Below are positions 45,736 to 55,122 of a stretch of 64,000 nt of DNA, piece after piece. The notes below the pieces were generated by a model. It worked only from the letters and a program-made list of their open reading frames with translations, ran no database searches and was not told the DNA's origin. How positions within the stretch are numbered: the stretch's first letter is position 1; every line of letters begins with the position of its first letter. The stretch spans positions 62,001-126,000 of the forward strand of contig CAWKAN010000030.1 of NCBI GenBank assembly GCA_963847615.1, in the 5' to 3' direction. The stretch comes from Palsa-883 sp963847615 (GTDB lineage Bacteria; Pseudomonadota; Alphaproteobacteria; Acetobacterales; Acetobacteraceae). The position numbers and the translations under genes are program-made.

Positions 45736-47124
45736 ATCTCCGGCCGTCGGTCGCGGGTGCCGGCTTCCCGCTCGAAGTGATGGCCGACCCGCAGCACCGT
45801 CGCATCGCCCCAGGCCGGGCCGATGATCTCGAGGCCGAGCGGCAGGCCCGCGGCGGTAAAGCCGGCGCAGACCACCAGCGACGGCACCGCGGCGACATTC
45901 GCCAGCGTGGTCAGCAGCGGCCGGCCGAAGCCTTCGTCGGGGCGCTGCTCGTTCAGCAGCGGTGCGGTGCCGACGGTGGGGGTCGAGATCAGCACGTCGA
46001 AGTGCTCGGAACGCCTTGGCCGTGATGGCGATCAGGTCGGCGCGGCGGCGCTGCGCGGCGATATACTCGGCGGCGCGGACCAGCGCCCCGGGCAGCACGC
46101 GGATGCGGAAGGCGCGCGAATACTCCGACAACCTGGTCTGCAGCGTCGCCTCGTGCAGCGCGTAGGCCTCGGCGCTGATGATCACCCGGCCGACCGCGTT
46201 GTATTCCTGCAGCCGCGGCAGGGTGGCATCCTCCACCCGGCAGCCGAGCGACTTGAGCACGGCGATCGCGTGGGCCATCGCGTGGCGCACCTCCGGCCCG
46301 GCCGGCATGTCGTGCTCGTAGACGTGGCGCAGCACGCCGACGCGCAGCCCCTTCACCGGGGCGGCGATGGCATTGGCATAGGACAGGTTCGGTCCCGGCA
46401 CCGAGGCCGGGTCGGCCGGATCATGTCCGGCCAGCGCGTCCAGCAGGATCGCGCAGTCCTGCGCCGTCCAGGCCATCGGCCCGGCGGTGTCCAGGCTGGG
46501 CGCCAGCGGGATGACGCCGCGGCGTGAGACCAGCCCCGGCGTCGGCTTCAGCCCGGCAATGCCGCAATAGGCCGCCGGCAGGCGGATCGAGCCGCCGGTG
46601 TCCGAGCCCAGCGCCCCGAGCGCCAAGCCGCTCGCCACCGCGGCCGCCGAGCCCGAACTCGACCCGCCGGTGAAGCGGCGCGGGTCCCACGGGTTGCGCG
46701 CCGGCGGCCAGGGCAGGTCGAAGGCCGGGCCGCCGATGGCGAACTCGTGCGTCGCCAGCTTGCCCAGCATGACCACGCCGGCTTCGCGCAGCCGGCGCAC
46801 CGTCTCGGCATCCTGCTTCGGCACATTGCCCTGCAGGATGCGGGAATGCGCGGTGGTCGGCACGCCGGCGGTCTCGTAGATGTCCTTGTAGGCCACCGGA
46901 ATGCCGAGCAGCGGACCCTTGCCGCCCGCCATCACGGCCCGCTCGGCGGCGCGGGCGGCGGCCAGCGCGGCTCGTTCGGTGACCGTCAGGAACGCATTGA
47001 TCCGGGGATCGACCGCCTTGATCCGCGCCAGCAGCGCCTTGGCCAGCTCCACCGGAGACAGTTTCTTGGCGGCGATGAGGCGGCCGGCCTCGGCAATGGT
47101 GAGCCCTGGCGGGACGGAGGTCAT
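45732..47124 (-). pseudogene. Amidase signature enzyme, frameshifted near its C-terminus
   Basis: The N-terminal 370 residues form a normal amidase-signature enzyme: GIPVAYKDIYETAG (catalytic Lys80), RFTGGSSSGSAAAVASG (cis-Ser) and LGSDTGGSIRLPAAYCG (nucleophile Ser179). It resembles AtzE/GatA-like amidases. Near 46005 the frame shifts; the other frame gives HFDVLISTPTVGTAPLLNEQ and the usual end GLPLGLEIIGPAWGD. The start ATG (47124) overlaps the stop of the small AtzG-like gene by four bases. It converges on the HGG gene, overlapping it by four bases. Confidence 0.87.
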
Positions 47125-47573
47125 CGCCGGCGTCGGGCCGAGGGACGGGCGGCCGGCTTGCCGGCGGTGCGCTTGCCCGCACGGGATTTGGCGGGTGCCG
47201 GCTTGGCGGAGCCGGGCTTGCGACCGGCGGGTTTGGCGTGGGCGGGTTTGGCGCGGGCGGGTTTGGCGCGGGCGGGTTTGGCGGCGGCCTTGGCGGCGGC
47301 GGGTTTGCGGGCGGCTGGCTTGCGGGCGGCGGGGCTTCTGGCGCCAGGCGGCGCGACGGCCGCGACCGGTGGCGGCAGCCGGAACACGAAGGCCTGGTCG
47401 TCCAGCAACGGCCGATCCCGCGGGATCAGCCCCAGCAATCCAACCATCTGGCGCCAGGCCAGCACCAGGTCCGCCATCTGTCCGGGATTGAGCGTGAGGC
47501 CGGCGCGAGCGACCAGAACCTGCATCTCCGCGGGGCTGATCGATGGCGTCGGCGTGGCCGAGGAGCCGGACAT
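47121..47573 (-). CDS. AtzG-like/DUF4089 small protein with Lys-Ala-Pro repeat tail
   Basis: The first 70 residues (MQVLVARAGLTLNPGQMADL, RQMVGLLGLIPRDRPLLDD, FVFRLPPP) match the small helical partner of AtzE-type amidases. The remaining 75 residues are a basic low-complexity tail of KPARAKPARAKPA type, resembling histone H1-like tails, encoded by 15-bp repeats. It is translationally coupled to the amidase gene. I infer a chaperone/subunit role for the amidase; the tail function is unknown. Confidence 0.7.
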   Translation of the reverse strand: MSGSSATPTPSISPAEMQVLVARAGLTLNPGQMADLVLAWRQMVGLLGLIPRDRPLLDDQAFVFRLPPPVAAVAPPGARSPAARKPAARKPAAAKAAAKPARAKPARAKPAHAKPAGRKPGSAKPAPAKSRAGKRTAGKPAARPSARRRR

Positions 47574-47695
47574 GCGAAGCGGTAACCCTTTGTTGCAACT
47601 CTGCGGCGACCCTATCGACCGCGGCGCCTCGCTTCAAGCCGCCGCGCGGCGATGACTGCGACGAGCGAGGCGCAGGTCGCGGCCCGGGCGCGCGT

Positions 47696-48691
47696 TCAGC
47701 CGATCTCCAGCACCGCCGCGCCGGTCACGCGGCCGGCGCGCAGGTCATCGAGCGCCCGGTTGGCGTCCTCCAGCCGGTACGCCACCGGGCTGGTCCTGAC
47801 CGGAACCTTGGGCGCCAGGGCCAGGAACGCCTCGCCGTCGTGGCGCGTCAGGTTGGCGACCGAGCGCAGCACGCGCTCGCCCCACAGCAGGTCGTAGGGG
47901 AAGCTCGGGATCGCGCTCATGTGGATGCCGGCGCAGACCACGGTGCCGCCGCGTTCGACGGCGCGCAGCGCGATGGGCACCAGCGCGCCGACCGGGGCGA
48001 AGATGATCGCCGCGTCCAATGGTTCGGGCGGCGCGGTGTCGGAGCCGCCCGCCCAGGTCGCGCCGAGCCCGCGCGCGAAGGCTTGCGCCGCGGTATCGCC
48101 GGGGCTGGTGAAGGCGAAGATCGTGCGTCCCTGCCAGCGCGCGACCTGGGCGATGATATGCGCCGCGGCGCCGAAGCCATAGATGCCGAGGCGGCGTGCC
48201 TCGCCCGCCATCACCAGCGCCCGATAGCCGATCAGGCCGGCGCAGAGCAGCGGCGCGGCCTCGAGGTCGCTGTAGCCGGCCGGAATGGCGAAGCAGAAGC
48301 GAGCGTCCGCGACGGTATGCTCGGCATAGCCGCCGTCGATCTGATAGCCGGTGAAGCGGGCCTCGGCGCACAGGTTCTCGCGCCCGGCGCGGCAGAACGC
48401 GCAGACGCCGCAGGTCCAGCCGAGCCACGGCACGCCCACCCGGTCGCCGGGGGCGAAGCGATCCACGCCCGGTCCCAGCGCGGCGACGCTGCCGATGATC
48501 TCGTGCCCGGGGACCAGCGGCAGCTTCGGTTCGGTCAGGTCGCCATCGACCACGTGCAGGTCGGTGCGGCATACCGCACAGGCATGCACGCGCAGCAGCA
48601 CCTGGCCGGGTCCCGGGGCGGGGATCGCCACCAACTCCAGCCGCAACGGCGTGCGGGCGGCGTGCAGCCGCATGGCGCGCATCGCGGCCAT
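47696..48691 (-). CDS. Zinc-dependent alcohol dehydrogenase
   Basis: A 331-residue medium-chain dehydrogenase. Catalytic-zinc ligands appear in ACAVCRTDLHVVDGD and PLVPGHEIIG; the structural-zinc cluster in GVPWLGWTCGVCAFCRAGRENLC. The cofactor fold shows LGIYGFGAAAHI, whose GFGAAA replaces the commoner GxGxxG, as in the AdhA-type zinc-binding alcohol dehydrogenases. It starts two bases after the phosphodiesterase stop, so they are one operon. Confidence 0.9.
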   Translation of the reverse strand: MAAMRAMRLHAARTPLRLELVAIPAPGPGQVLLRVHACAVCRTDLHVVDGDLTEPKLPLVPGHEIIGSVAALGPGVDRFAPGDRVGVPWLGWTCGVCAFCRAGRENLCAEARFTGYQIDGGYAEHTVADARFCFAIPAGYSDLEAAPLLCAGLIGYRALVMAGEARRLGIYGFGAAAHIIAQVARWQGRTIFAFTSPGDTAAQAFARGLGATWAGGSDTAPPEPLDAAIIFAPVGALVPIALRAVERGGTVVCAGIHMSAIPSFPYDLLWGERVLRSVANLTRHDGEAFLALAPKVPVRTSPVAYRLEDANRALDDLRAGRVTGAAVLEIG

Positions 48692-48693
48692 CG

Positions 48694-49521
48694 TCAGGCG
48701 GCGCCGGGATATTCCGGGTCGTTCACGAACGGATACGGCCCGGCGTAATGCTCGACATAGGCAGTGTGCGACACGATGCCGTCGGCCGGCGTCCAGCGGT
48801 GCAACTGGAACGCCGGCGGTTCGAACACCAGGGCGCCCGGGTCATGCGGATCGAGCGCCAGCTCCACCTGGTGCGCCACCGAGGGTGCGATCGAGGCGAT
48901 GGCATGCGCCACCCGCGCCACGATCGGCCGATGGTGGTGGCCGCAGATGATGCGCTCCACCTGCCGGTGCCGGGCGATCACCGCGGTGAAGGCCGCCGCG
49001 TTGCGCAGGTTGATCCGGTCCATATGGCCGATCCCGCAGACGAAGGGCGGATGATGCAGCGCGACGACGGTCGGCTTGTCCGGCACCGCGGCCAGGGTGC
49101 GATCGAGGAATTCAAGCTGGGCGCCGTTCAGCTCGCCATGTCCGGCGCCCGGCACCAGGCTGTCCAGCATCACCAGCCGGACCGGATGGTCCTCGACCGC
49201 GTATTGCACGAAATGCGGGTCGGCGGTGACCCCCGGCAGGTGCGCCAGCCCTTCGCGGAAGCCGGCGCGCCGGTCGTGGTTGCCGGGGATGACGTAGACC
49301 GGCATGGCCAGGAACTTGCGGATCAGCCGCGCCAGGTTGGCGTATTCGCCATCCAGTCCGCACTCGGTCAGGTCGCCGGTGATCACCACCACGTCGGGGC
49401 GCGGCGTGAACGCGGCCACGGCGCGGAAGGCGCGCTCGACCAGCAGGTTCGTTTCGGACACGCGGTTGGCCGGCTTGCCCGGCAGGCACATGTGCAGGTC
49501 GGTCATCTGGCAGATCAGCAT
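48694..49521 (-). CDS. CpdA-type metallophosphodiesterase
   Basis: A 275-residue calcineurin-like phosphoesterase. The metal motifs are complete: QMTDLHM (DxH, with one substitution in the usual SDxH), VVITGDLTECG (GD), VIPGNHDRR (GNHD), VALHHPPF and CGHHHRP. The class includes 3',5'-cAMP phosphodiesterase CpdA. ATG 49521 gives the normal MLICQMTDLH start. It is the first gene of a pair with the alcohol dehydrogenase. Confidence 0.87.
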   Translation of the reverse strand: MLICQMTDLHMCLPGKPANRVSETNLLVERAFRAVAAFTPRPDVVVITGDLTECGLDGEYANLARLIRKFLAMPVYVIPGNHDRRAGFREGLAHLPGVTADPHFVQYAVEDHPVRLVMLDSLVPGAGHGELNGAQLEFLDRTLAAVPDKPTVVALHHPPFVCGIGHMDRINLRNAAAFTAVIARHRQVERIICGHHHRPIVARVAHAIASIAPSVAHQVELALDPHDPGALVFEPPAFQLHRWTPADGIVSHTAYVEHYAGPYPFVNDPEYPGAA

Positions 49522-49647
49522 CGATACGGCTCCGGCTCGGGATGCGGGCCTGGCGGCGGGATGCCGCCAGGCCGTCATAGACCAGTCTGTTGCACGGCCG
49601 AATATATCATGGCGGACCGGCGCCAGCCGAGTCTCACGCTGCCTGAT

Positions 49648-52600
49648 TCAGGCTTTTTCAACGAAACGATCGAGCACCCGCTTCGCCCCCGTCTTGTCGA
49701 AGGCGATGTCCAGCCGGTCGTCGTCGGCGGCCGTCACGACGCCGTAACCGAACTTCTGGTGGAACACCCGGCTGCCGACCGGGATGGCCGTCTCGCGCGC
49801 GGCGCGGCCGGGCCGCTCCCAAGGTTCGGTCCCCTTGGCCCCGATCACGTTAGCCTCGGTCACCTTGGGGCGGCGCGCCAGCAGCGGGAACTGCGCGGCG
49901 AACGCCGGCGGCGCCGCCAATCGGGCATCGCGCGCCAGCGCGGCGGAGCCGCTGCGCGTCACCTCGGACTCGGGCAGCTCGTCGAGGAAGCGGCTGGGGA
50001 TGCTGTTCTGCCAGTTGGCGTAGATCCGCCGGTTCGCCGCGTGGCTGACGATGGCGCGCCGGCGCGCCCTTGTCAGCCCGACATAGGCCAGCCGCCGCTC
50101 CTCCTCCAGCGCCTTCAGCCCGCCCTCGTCCAGCGAGCGCTGGTTGGGGAACACGCCCTCCTCCCAACCCGGCAGGAACACGGTGTCGAACTCCAGCCCC
50201 TTGGCGCCGTGCAGCGTCATCAGGCTGACCCGGTCGGCCTCGGATCTGTCATCGTTCTCCATCACCAGGGCGACGTGATCGAGGAACCCCGCCAGGGTCT
50301 CGAAGTCGGCCAATGCGCGGACCAGTTCCTTGAGGTTCTCCAGTCGGCCCGGCGCGTCGGGCGACTTGTCCTGCTCCCACATCGCGGTGTAGCCGCTCTC
50401 GTCCAGCAGCGTGGCGACGGTCACCACGTGGCCGTCGCGGTCGAGCATCTCGCGCCAGCGCGCGGCGCCGCGCAGCAGCTCGGCGAGTGCTTCCTTCACC
50501 CTGCCCTTCAGCCCGCCCTCGGCGACCAGCTTCGCCGCCGCCGCGGTCAGCGGAATGGCGTTCGCCCGCGCGGCCTCGTGCAGCGCGCGCAGCGCCACCT
50601 CGCCGACCCCGCGGCGCGGCACGTTGACGATGCGCTCGAACGCCAGGTCGTCGGCCGGCTGCGCCACCAGCCGCATATAGGCGATGGCGTCACGGATCTC
50701 GGCGCGCTCGTAGAAGCGCAAGCCGCCGACCACGCGGTAGGGGATGCCGATGGTGATCAGCCGCTCCTCGAAGGCGCGGGTCTGGAAGCCGGCGCGCACC
50801 AGTACCGCCATCTCCGCCAGGCTCTCGCCGGCACGGCGCAGCAATTCGATGCGGTCGCCGACCATGCGGGCTTCTTCGTCGGAGTCCCACAGGCTGACCA
50901 CCGCGACCTTCTCGCCCGCGCTGTCCGCCCGGCCGGGGTGCAGGGTCTTGCCGAGCCTGCCCTCGTTGTGCGCGATCAGCGCCGAGGCGGCGGCCAGGAT
51001 CGGCGCGGTCGAGCGGTAATTGGCCTCCAGCCGGACGATGCGGGCGCCGGGAAAATCCTTCTCGAAGCGCAGGATGTTCTCCACCTCGGCGCCACGCCAC
51101 GAGTAGATCGAATTGTGGGTGACAAAGCCGTTCGCTACGTAATTGTGCGTTCCGGCGACGTCGAGGTCGTGCACGGTGGCATCCAACTCGACCGGTTCGA
51201 CCGCGACGACGCCATGATGGCGGCCATCCGCGCCGGCCAGGACCATGCCGGGCCTGACCTGTCGCGCTGGCCGCAAGGTCAGGGCAGTGCCGAGGATATT
51301 CGCCTTGCGAATGACAGTAAGGTCGAGCTGCGCCGCAAGGCGGATGCGGATGCGCTCCACGTCTCCGACATCGCGAAACGACAATTCATAGCGCCAATTG
51401 CACGGATTGCGCTTGTAGGGGCGTGGCGTCAGACCGGCGGCCCGGACGGCGGCGTTGCCCTCCAGGTCATTGCCGCTCAGCGCCACGCGGTGCATCGGAG
51501 TCGGGCCGCGCCGATCCGCATAGTAGGTCAGGATCAGGTTGCGCCGCCGGCGCAGTGCGGTCGCGGGGACATGGTGTGGATGCTCGGAATCGAGTCCGAG
51601 TTCTGCCATCAGCCGGTGCGCGGGCGCCGCGCCGACCGCCGCGTGGATCCGATCCAGACGCACTTGGTCATGCACCAACCCGTTCGAGGAGCCGCCCTTG
51701 CGGGCGACAAACGGCAGCGTCGAGATTCCGAACCGCAGGCTCAGCAGGTGTTCCTGCTCCCGCGCATCGGCCTCGGTGTCGCTCGCGGTGACCAGCCATA
51801 CGGCATCCGCATGTTCCTGAAGGCAGCGCTGCTTGAATCCTATCACCGGATGCACCTGACCGGCGGTGTAGACCTGGGAGGTGCCAAGGCGATAACCGGC
51901 ATCTCGTTTGAACATCAGGTAGACGTAGAATTTCTGCGGACTTTCGCCCAGCATGACGTCCGCAAAATGGACATGTTCCGGCGTGCTGACGAGGTCTTCG
52001 CCAGTCGTCGTGCGCAGGCGTACGCCGGTTCGGGTCACCCGCCGCGCGTGCACCCGCGCGACCAATGCCGGCCTGAAATCTCCACTGCCATAACAGGACA
52101 GGATGGCGTCGCCCGCACGCACGCTCTCGACCGGGCGCTGCGACCCATCCGCCATGGTGATCAGCGTGCCTGCCGCAAGGCATTGGTCGTCGTCGCCGAC
52201 GCAGCAGATGTTGTGGTTGCCCTGGGCCAGCAGCCGCAGCCAGAGGTACTGCACCAGGTTGGTGTCCTGGTACTCGTCCACCAGGATGTAGCGGAACTGC
52301 CGGTGGTACTGCGCCAGCACGTCGGGGTGCTCGCGCAGGATCTCGGTGACGTGCAGCAGCAGGTCGCCGAAATCGGCCGCGTTCAACGCGCGCAGCCGGT
52401 CCTGGTAGGCTTCATACAACGCCCGCGCCTGGCCGTTGGCGAAGTCGCTGTCCTCGGCCTTGGTGATGCGCGAAGGCGTCAGGCCGCGGTCCTTCCAGCG
52501 CTGGATGATCGCCATCAGCCCCGGCGGCGCCCAGCGCTTGGTGTCGATCCGCGCCGCCTCCATCACCTGCTTCAGCAGGCGAAGCTGGTCGTCGGCGTCC

Positions 52601-52935
52601 AGGATGGTGAAGTTCGCCGCCAGCCCGACCAGCGCCGCATGGCGGCGCAGCATGCGCGCGCACAGCGCGTGGAAGGTGCCGAGCCACAGCCCCTCGACCG
52701 GCCCGCCGAGGATGGCGCCGACCCGCTCGCGCATCTCGCGCGCCGCCTTGTTGGTGAAGGTGACCGCCAGCACCTGGCTCGGCCAGGCCCGCCTGGTCAG
52801 CAGGATGTGGGCGAAGCGGGTGGTCAGCACCCGCGTCTTGCCGGTGCCGGCGCCGGCCAGCACCAGCAGCGGGCCGTCGATCGTCTCGACCGCGGTGCGC
52901 TGGGCGTCGTTCAGCCGGGCGAGGTGCTCCCCCAT
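49648..52935 (-). CDS. uvrD: UvrD/PcrA-type DNA helicase containing an intein
   Basis: A superfamily 1 helicase for repair and replication restart. Walker A AGAGTGKTRVLTTRFAH, LGTFHALCARML, DEYQDTN (motif II), GDDDQ/SIYSWRGA (motif III), EANYRSTAPIL (IV), VSLMTLHGAKGLEFD (V) and EERRLAYVGLTRARR (VI) are all intact. The host part is 738 residues; a 357-residue intein splits motif III between Gln251 and Ser609. The C-terminal VFHQKFGYGVV box is the RNA-polymerase-binding type end of UvrD/PcrA. metF starts seven bases upstream on the same strand. The helicase works only if the intein splices. Confidence 0.97.
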   Translation of the reverse strand: MGEHLARLNDAQRTAVETIDGPLLVLAGAGTGKTRVLTTRFAHILLTRRAWPSQVLAVTFTNKAAREMRERVGAILGGPVEGLWLGTFHALCARMLRRHAALVGLAANFTILDADDQLRLLKQVMEAARIDTKRWAPPGLMAIIQRWKDRGLTPSRITKAEDSDFANGQARALYEAYQDRLRALNAADFGDLLLHVTEILREHPDVLAQYHRQFRYILVDEYQDTNLVQYLWLRLLAQGNHNICCVGDDDQCLAAGTLITMADGSQRPVESVRAGDAILSCYGSGDFRPALVARVHARRVTRTGVRLRTTTGEDLVSTPEHVHFADVMLGESPQKFYVYLMFKRDAGYRLGTSQVYTAGQVHPVIGFKQRCLQEHADAVWLVTASDTEADAREQEHLLSLRFGISTLPFVARKGGSSNGLVHDQVRLDRIHAAVGAAPAHRLMAELGLDSEHPHHVPATALRRRRNLILTYYADRRGPTPMHRVALSGNDLEGNAAVRAAGLTPRPYKRNPCNWRYELSFRDVGDVERIRIRLAAQLDLTVIRKANILGTALTLRPARQVRPGMVLAGADGRHHGVVAVEPVELDATVHDLDVAGTHNYVANGFVTHNSIYSWRGAEVENILRFEKDFPGARIVRLEANYRSTAPILAAASALIAHNEGRLGKTLHPGRADSAGEKVAVVSLWDSDEEARMVGDRIELLRRAGESLAEMAVLVRAGFQTRAFEERLITIGIPYRVVGGLRFYERAEIRDAIAYMRLVAQPADDLAFERIVNVPRRGVGEVALRALHEAARANAIPLTAAAAKLVAEGGLKGRVKEALAELLRGAARWREMLDRDGHVVTVATLLDESGYTAMWEQDKSPDAPGRLENLKELVRALADFETLAGFLDHVALVMENDDRSEADRVSLMTLHGAKGLEFDTVFLPGWEEGVFPNQRSLDEGGLKALEEERRLAYVGLTRARRRAIVSHAANRRIYANWQNSIPSRFLDELPESEVTRSGSAALARDARLAAPPAFAAQFPLLARRPKVTEANVIGAKGTEPWERPGRAARETAIPVGSRVFHQKFGYGVVTAADDDRLDIAFDKTGAKRVLDRFVEKA
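51112..52182 (-). mobile_element. Intein in the helicase motif III, with GIY-YIG-like endonuclease domain
   Basis: Residues 252-608 of the precursor. Block A CLAAGTLITMADG begins with the nucleophile Cys1; block B LVSTPEHVHF has Thr67 and His70; block F is TVHDLDVAGTHNYVA; block G NGFVTHN ends in His356-Asn357, with Ser as the +1 residue. Between them, KFYVYLMFKRDAGYRLGTSQ resembles a GIY-YIG nuclease start and EADAREQEHLL its catalytic Glu helix; LAGLIDADG motifs are absent. All splicing residues are intact, so it is probably active. The DNA codons are as GC-rich as the host gene. Confidence 0.93.
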
Positions 52936-52942
52936 GGCGCGA

Positions 52943-54049
52943 TCAGCTGGCCGGCGCTGTCGGTTCGGGCGGCGCCGGTTCGCGCCGCATCGGGCGCACG
53001 CCGAGGATATGGGCGATCGAGTAGGCCAGGTCGGCGCGGTTCAATGTGTAGAAGTGGAACTCGTCCACGCCGTTGGCTTGCAGCAGCCGCACCTGCTCGG
53101 CCGCCACCACCGCGGCGACCATGCGCCGCGTCTCCAGGTCGTCGTCCAGCCCGTCGAACATGTGCCCGAGCCAGTCGGGCACGCTGACCCCGGACAGCGC
53201 CGCCATCCGCCGCAGCCCCGCCAGGTTGGTCACCGGCATGATGCCGGGCACGATCGGCGCGGTGATCCCGGCCGCCAGGCACAGGTCGAGGAAGCGCAGG
53301 AACACCGAGGTGTCGAAGAAGAAGTTGGTGATCGCCCGGCTGGCCCCGGCATCCAGCTTGCGCTTCAGGTTGTCGAGATCGCCGACCCGCGACAGCGCCT
53401 GCGGATGCATCTCCGGATAGGCGGCGACCGAGATGTCGAACGGCGCGATGCGGCGCAGTCCGGCCACCAGGTCCACCGCGAAGGCATAGCCCTGCGGGTG
53501 CGGCGCGTAGGTCTCGCCCGGCGGCGGGTCGCCGCGCAGCGCGACGATGTGGCGCACCCCGGCCTCCCAATAGGTGCGGGCGACCGCGTCCACGGCTTCG
53601 CGGCTGGCGCCGACGCAGGTCAGGTGCGCGGCCGGCACCAGGCTGGTCTCCCGCACCAGCCGGGTCACCGTCGCGTGGGTGCGCGCCTGGGTGGTGCCGC
53701 CGGCGCCGTAGGTGACCGAGACGAAGCGCGGCCGCAGCGGTTCCAGCCGGCGGATGCAGGTCCAGAGCTGATGCTCCAGCGCCTCGGTCTTCGGCGGGAA
53801 GAACTCGAACGACAGGGAGGGCGGCTTGTGGCCGGCGCCGCGCGCGGGCAGCGGCCCGAAGCGCGGGCCGGTGAGCCAGCGTTCGAGGGTCGCCGGCGGG
53901 CCGCCGGGGTGCGGGGCGCCCATGTTGGCCACGTCCGGGTCGGAGCCGCGCGCGTGTGGCGTTCCTGGGTCTGTCGATCCGGAGCCTGGCGGTCCGGAGC
54001 CTGGCGGTGCCGGGCCACGCGATGCCGAGTCTGCGAAAACCTCCTGCAT
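52943..54049 (-). CDS. metF: 5,10-methylenetetrahydrofolate reductase
   Basis: A TIM-barrel flavoenzyme that makes 5-methyl-tetrahydrofolate for methionine synthesis. PSLSFEFFPPKTEALEHQ, FVSVTYGAGGTTQARTHA, HIVALRGDPPPGE and ITNFFFDTSVFLRF are diagnostic. The domain is preceded by about 75 residues of Pro/Gly/Ser-rich sequence, so the start is uncertain: ATG 54049 (MQEVFAD), TTG 54079, or ATG 53923 (MGAPHPGG), the last giving nearly normal length. It is upstream of uvrD with a seven-base gap and divergent from mlaA. Confidence 0.9.
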   Translation of the reverse strand: MQEVFADSASRGPAPPGSGPPGSGSTDPGTPHARGSDPDVANMGAPHPGGPPATLERWLTGPRFGPLPARGAGHKPPSLSFEFFPPKTEALEHQLWTCIRRLEPLRPRFVSVTYGAGGTTQARTHATVTRLVRETSLVPAAHLTCVGASREAVDAVARTYWEAGVRHIVALRGDPPPGETYAPHPQGYAFAVDLVAGLRRIAPFDISVAAYPEMHPQALSRVGDLDNLKRKLDAGASRAITNFFFDTSVFLRFLDLCLAAGITAPIVPGIMPVTNLAGLRRMAALSGVSVPDWLGHMFDGLDDDLETRRMVAAVVAAEQVRLLQANGVDEFHFYTLNRADLAYSIAHILGVRPMRREPAPPEPTAPAS

Positions 54050-54298
54050 CCATCCCCCTTCGCCGGAATTGCCGGTCAAGGCAAGCGTTCGTCAAGCCGA
54101 TCGTCACGCCAGTCGCATTGCGCGCGCCTCGCCGCATGCTAAAAGCGATTCACCAACGGCTTACCATTTGGGTGTCAGAATTCAGCGTGCCAGCGGCGAC
54201 CTCCTTCGCCCCTGACCGCGCCGGACAGGAATGCCAACGTCGCTGCCATGCCCGACCGCGCCGCCATGCCGCCCCTCGCTGCGAGACAAGGACGCACG

Positions 54299-55104
54299 AT
54301 GCCGCCCCGCCCCCGCCCCCTCCTCGTCGCCGTCTGGCGCTGGCTGCCGCGCTGCTGCTGCTCGGTCCGCTGCTGGGCTGCGCCACGCCGCCGCCGGCGA
54401 GCGATCCGGACGCGGTGGCCGAGTTCAACGAGGCCGACGACCCGCTGGAGCCGACCAACCGCGTGCTCTACACGATCAACGACGGGCTCGACACCATCAT
54501 CCTGCGCCCGGCGGCGCTGACCTACCGGGCCGTGGTGCCCGAGCCGGTGCGCACCGGCGTGCACAACGTGCTGGCCAATCTCGATACCCCGGTGCAGCTC
54601 GGCAACGACGTGCTGCAGGCCAAGCCGCGGCGTGCCGGCGACACGACGATGCGGTTCCTGATCAACACGACGCTGGGCGTGGCCGGCATCTTCGACGTGG
54701 CCAAGCGCCTCGGCTATCCGGATCACGACACCGATTTCGGCGTGACGCTGGCGCTGTGGGGCGTGCCGGACGGGCCGTTCCTGTTCCTGCCGGTGCTGGG
54801 CCCGAGCAATCCGCGCGACGCCATCGGCCGCGGCGTGGACTATGCGGGCGATCCGTTCACCTGGGTCGGCCAGGGCGCCGTGGTCTCCGCGCTCGACTGG
54901 ACGCGCTTCGGCCTGACCGTCCTCGACGCGCGGGAGCGGTTTCTTGACCCGGTCGAATCGATCAAGAAGACCGCGCTCGATCCCTATGCCACCTTCCGCA
55001 GCCTGTACCGCCAGCACCGCACGGCGCAGATCGCGGCGACAAGCAGCGACCAGCGCGCCACCATCCCGATCTGGTTTCCGCAGCCGGCGGCGGCCAAGAA
55101 CTGA
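54299..55104 (+). CDS. mlaA: MlaA (VacJ) lipoprotein, start region out of frame in a C-rich tract
   Basis: The mature domain is complete: FNEADDPLEPTNRVLYTIND, FLINTTLGVAGIFDVAKRLG, DFGVTLALWGVPDGPFLFLP and FTWVGQGAVVSALDWTRFG. MlaA sits in the outer membrane and removes mislocalised phospholipids. The lipoprotein signal RRLALAAALLLLGPLLGC (lipobox LLGC) has no ATG in its own frame. The nearest ATG (54299, MPPRPRP) is one frame away and separated by the run CCGCCCCGCCCCCGCCCCC, so a one-base slip there is likely. It is followed 18 bases later by mlaC. Confidence 0.87.
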
Positions 55105-55122
55105 CCGAGCCCGAGAGGCCAC

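Noticed and set aside
48748..53187. A 1479-codon plus-strand open frame
   Set aside because: It is antisense to the phosphodiesterase, helicase and metF genes and has no motif; a GC-rich shadow frame.
54120..54170. SAM-II riboswitch suggested by CTAAAAGC near metF
   Set aside because: The motif is on the plus strand, opposite to metF, and the required pseudoknot arms are not evident.
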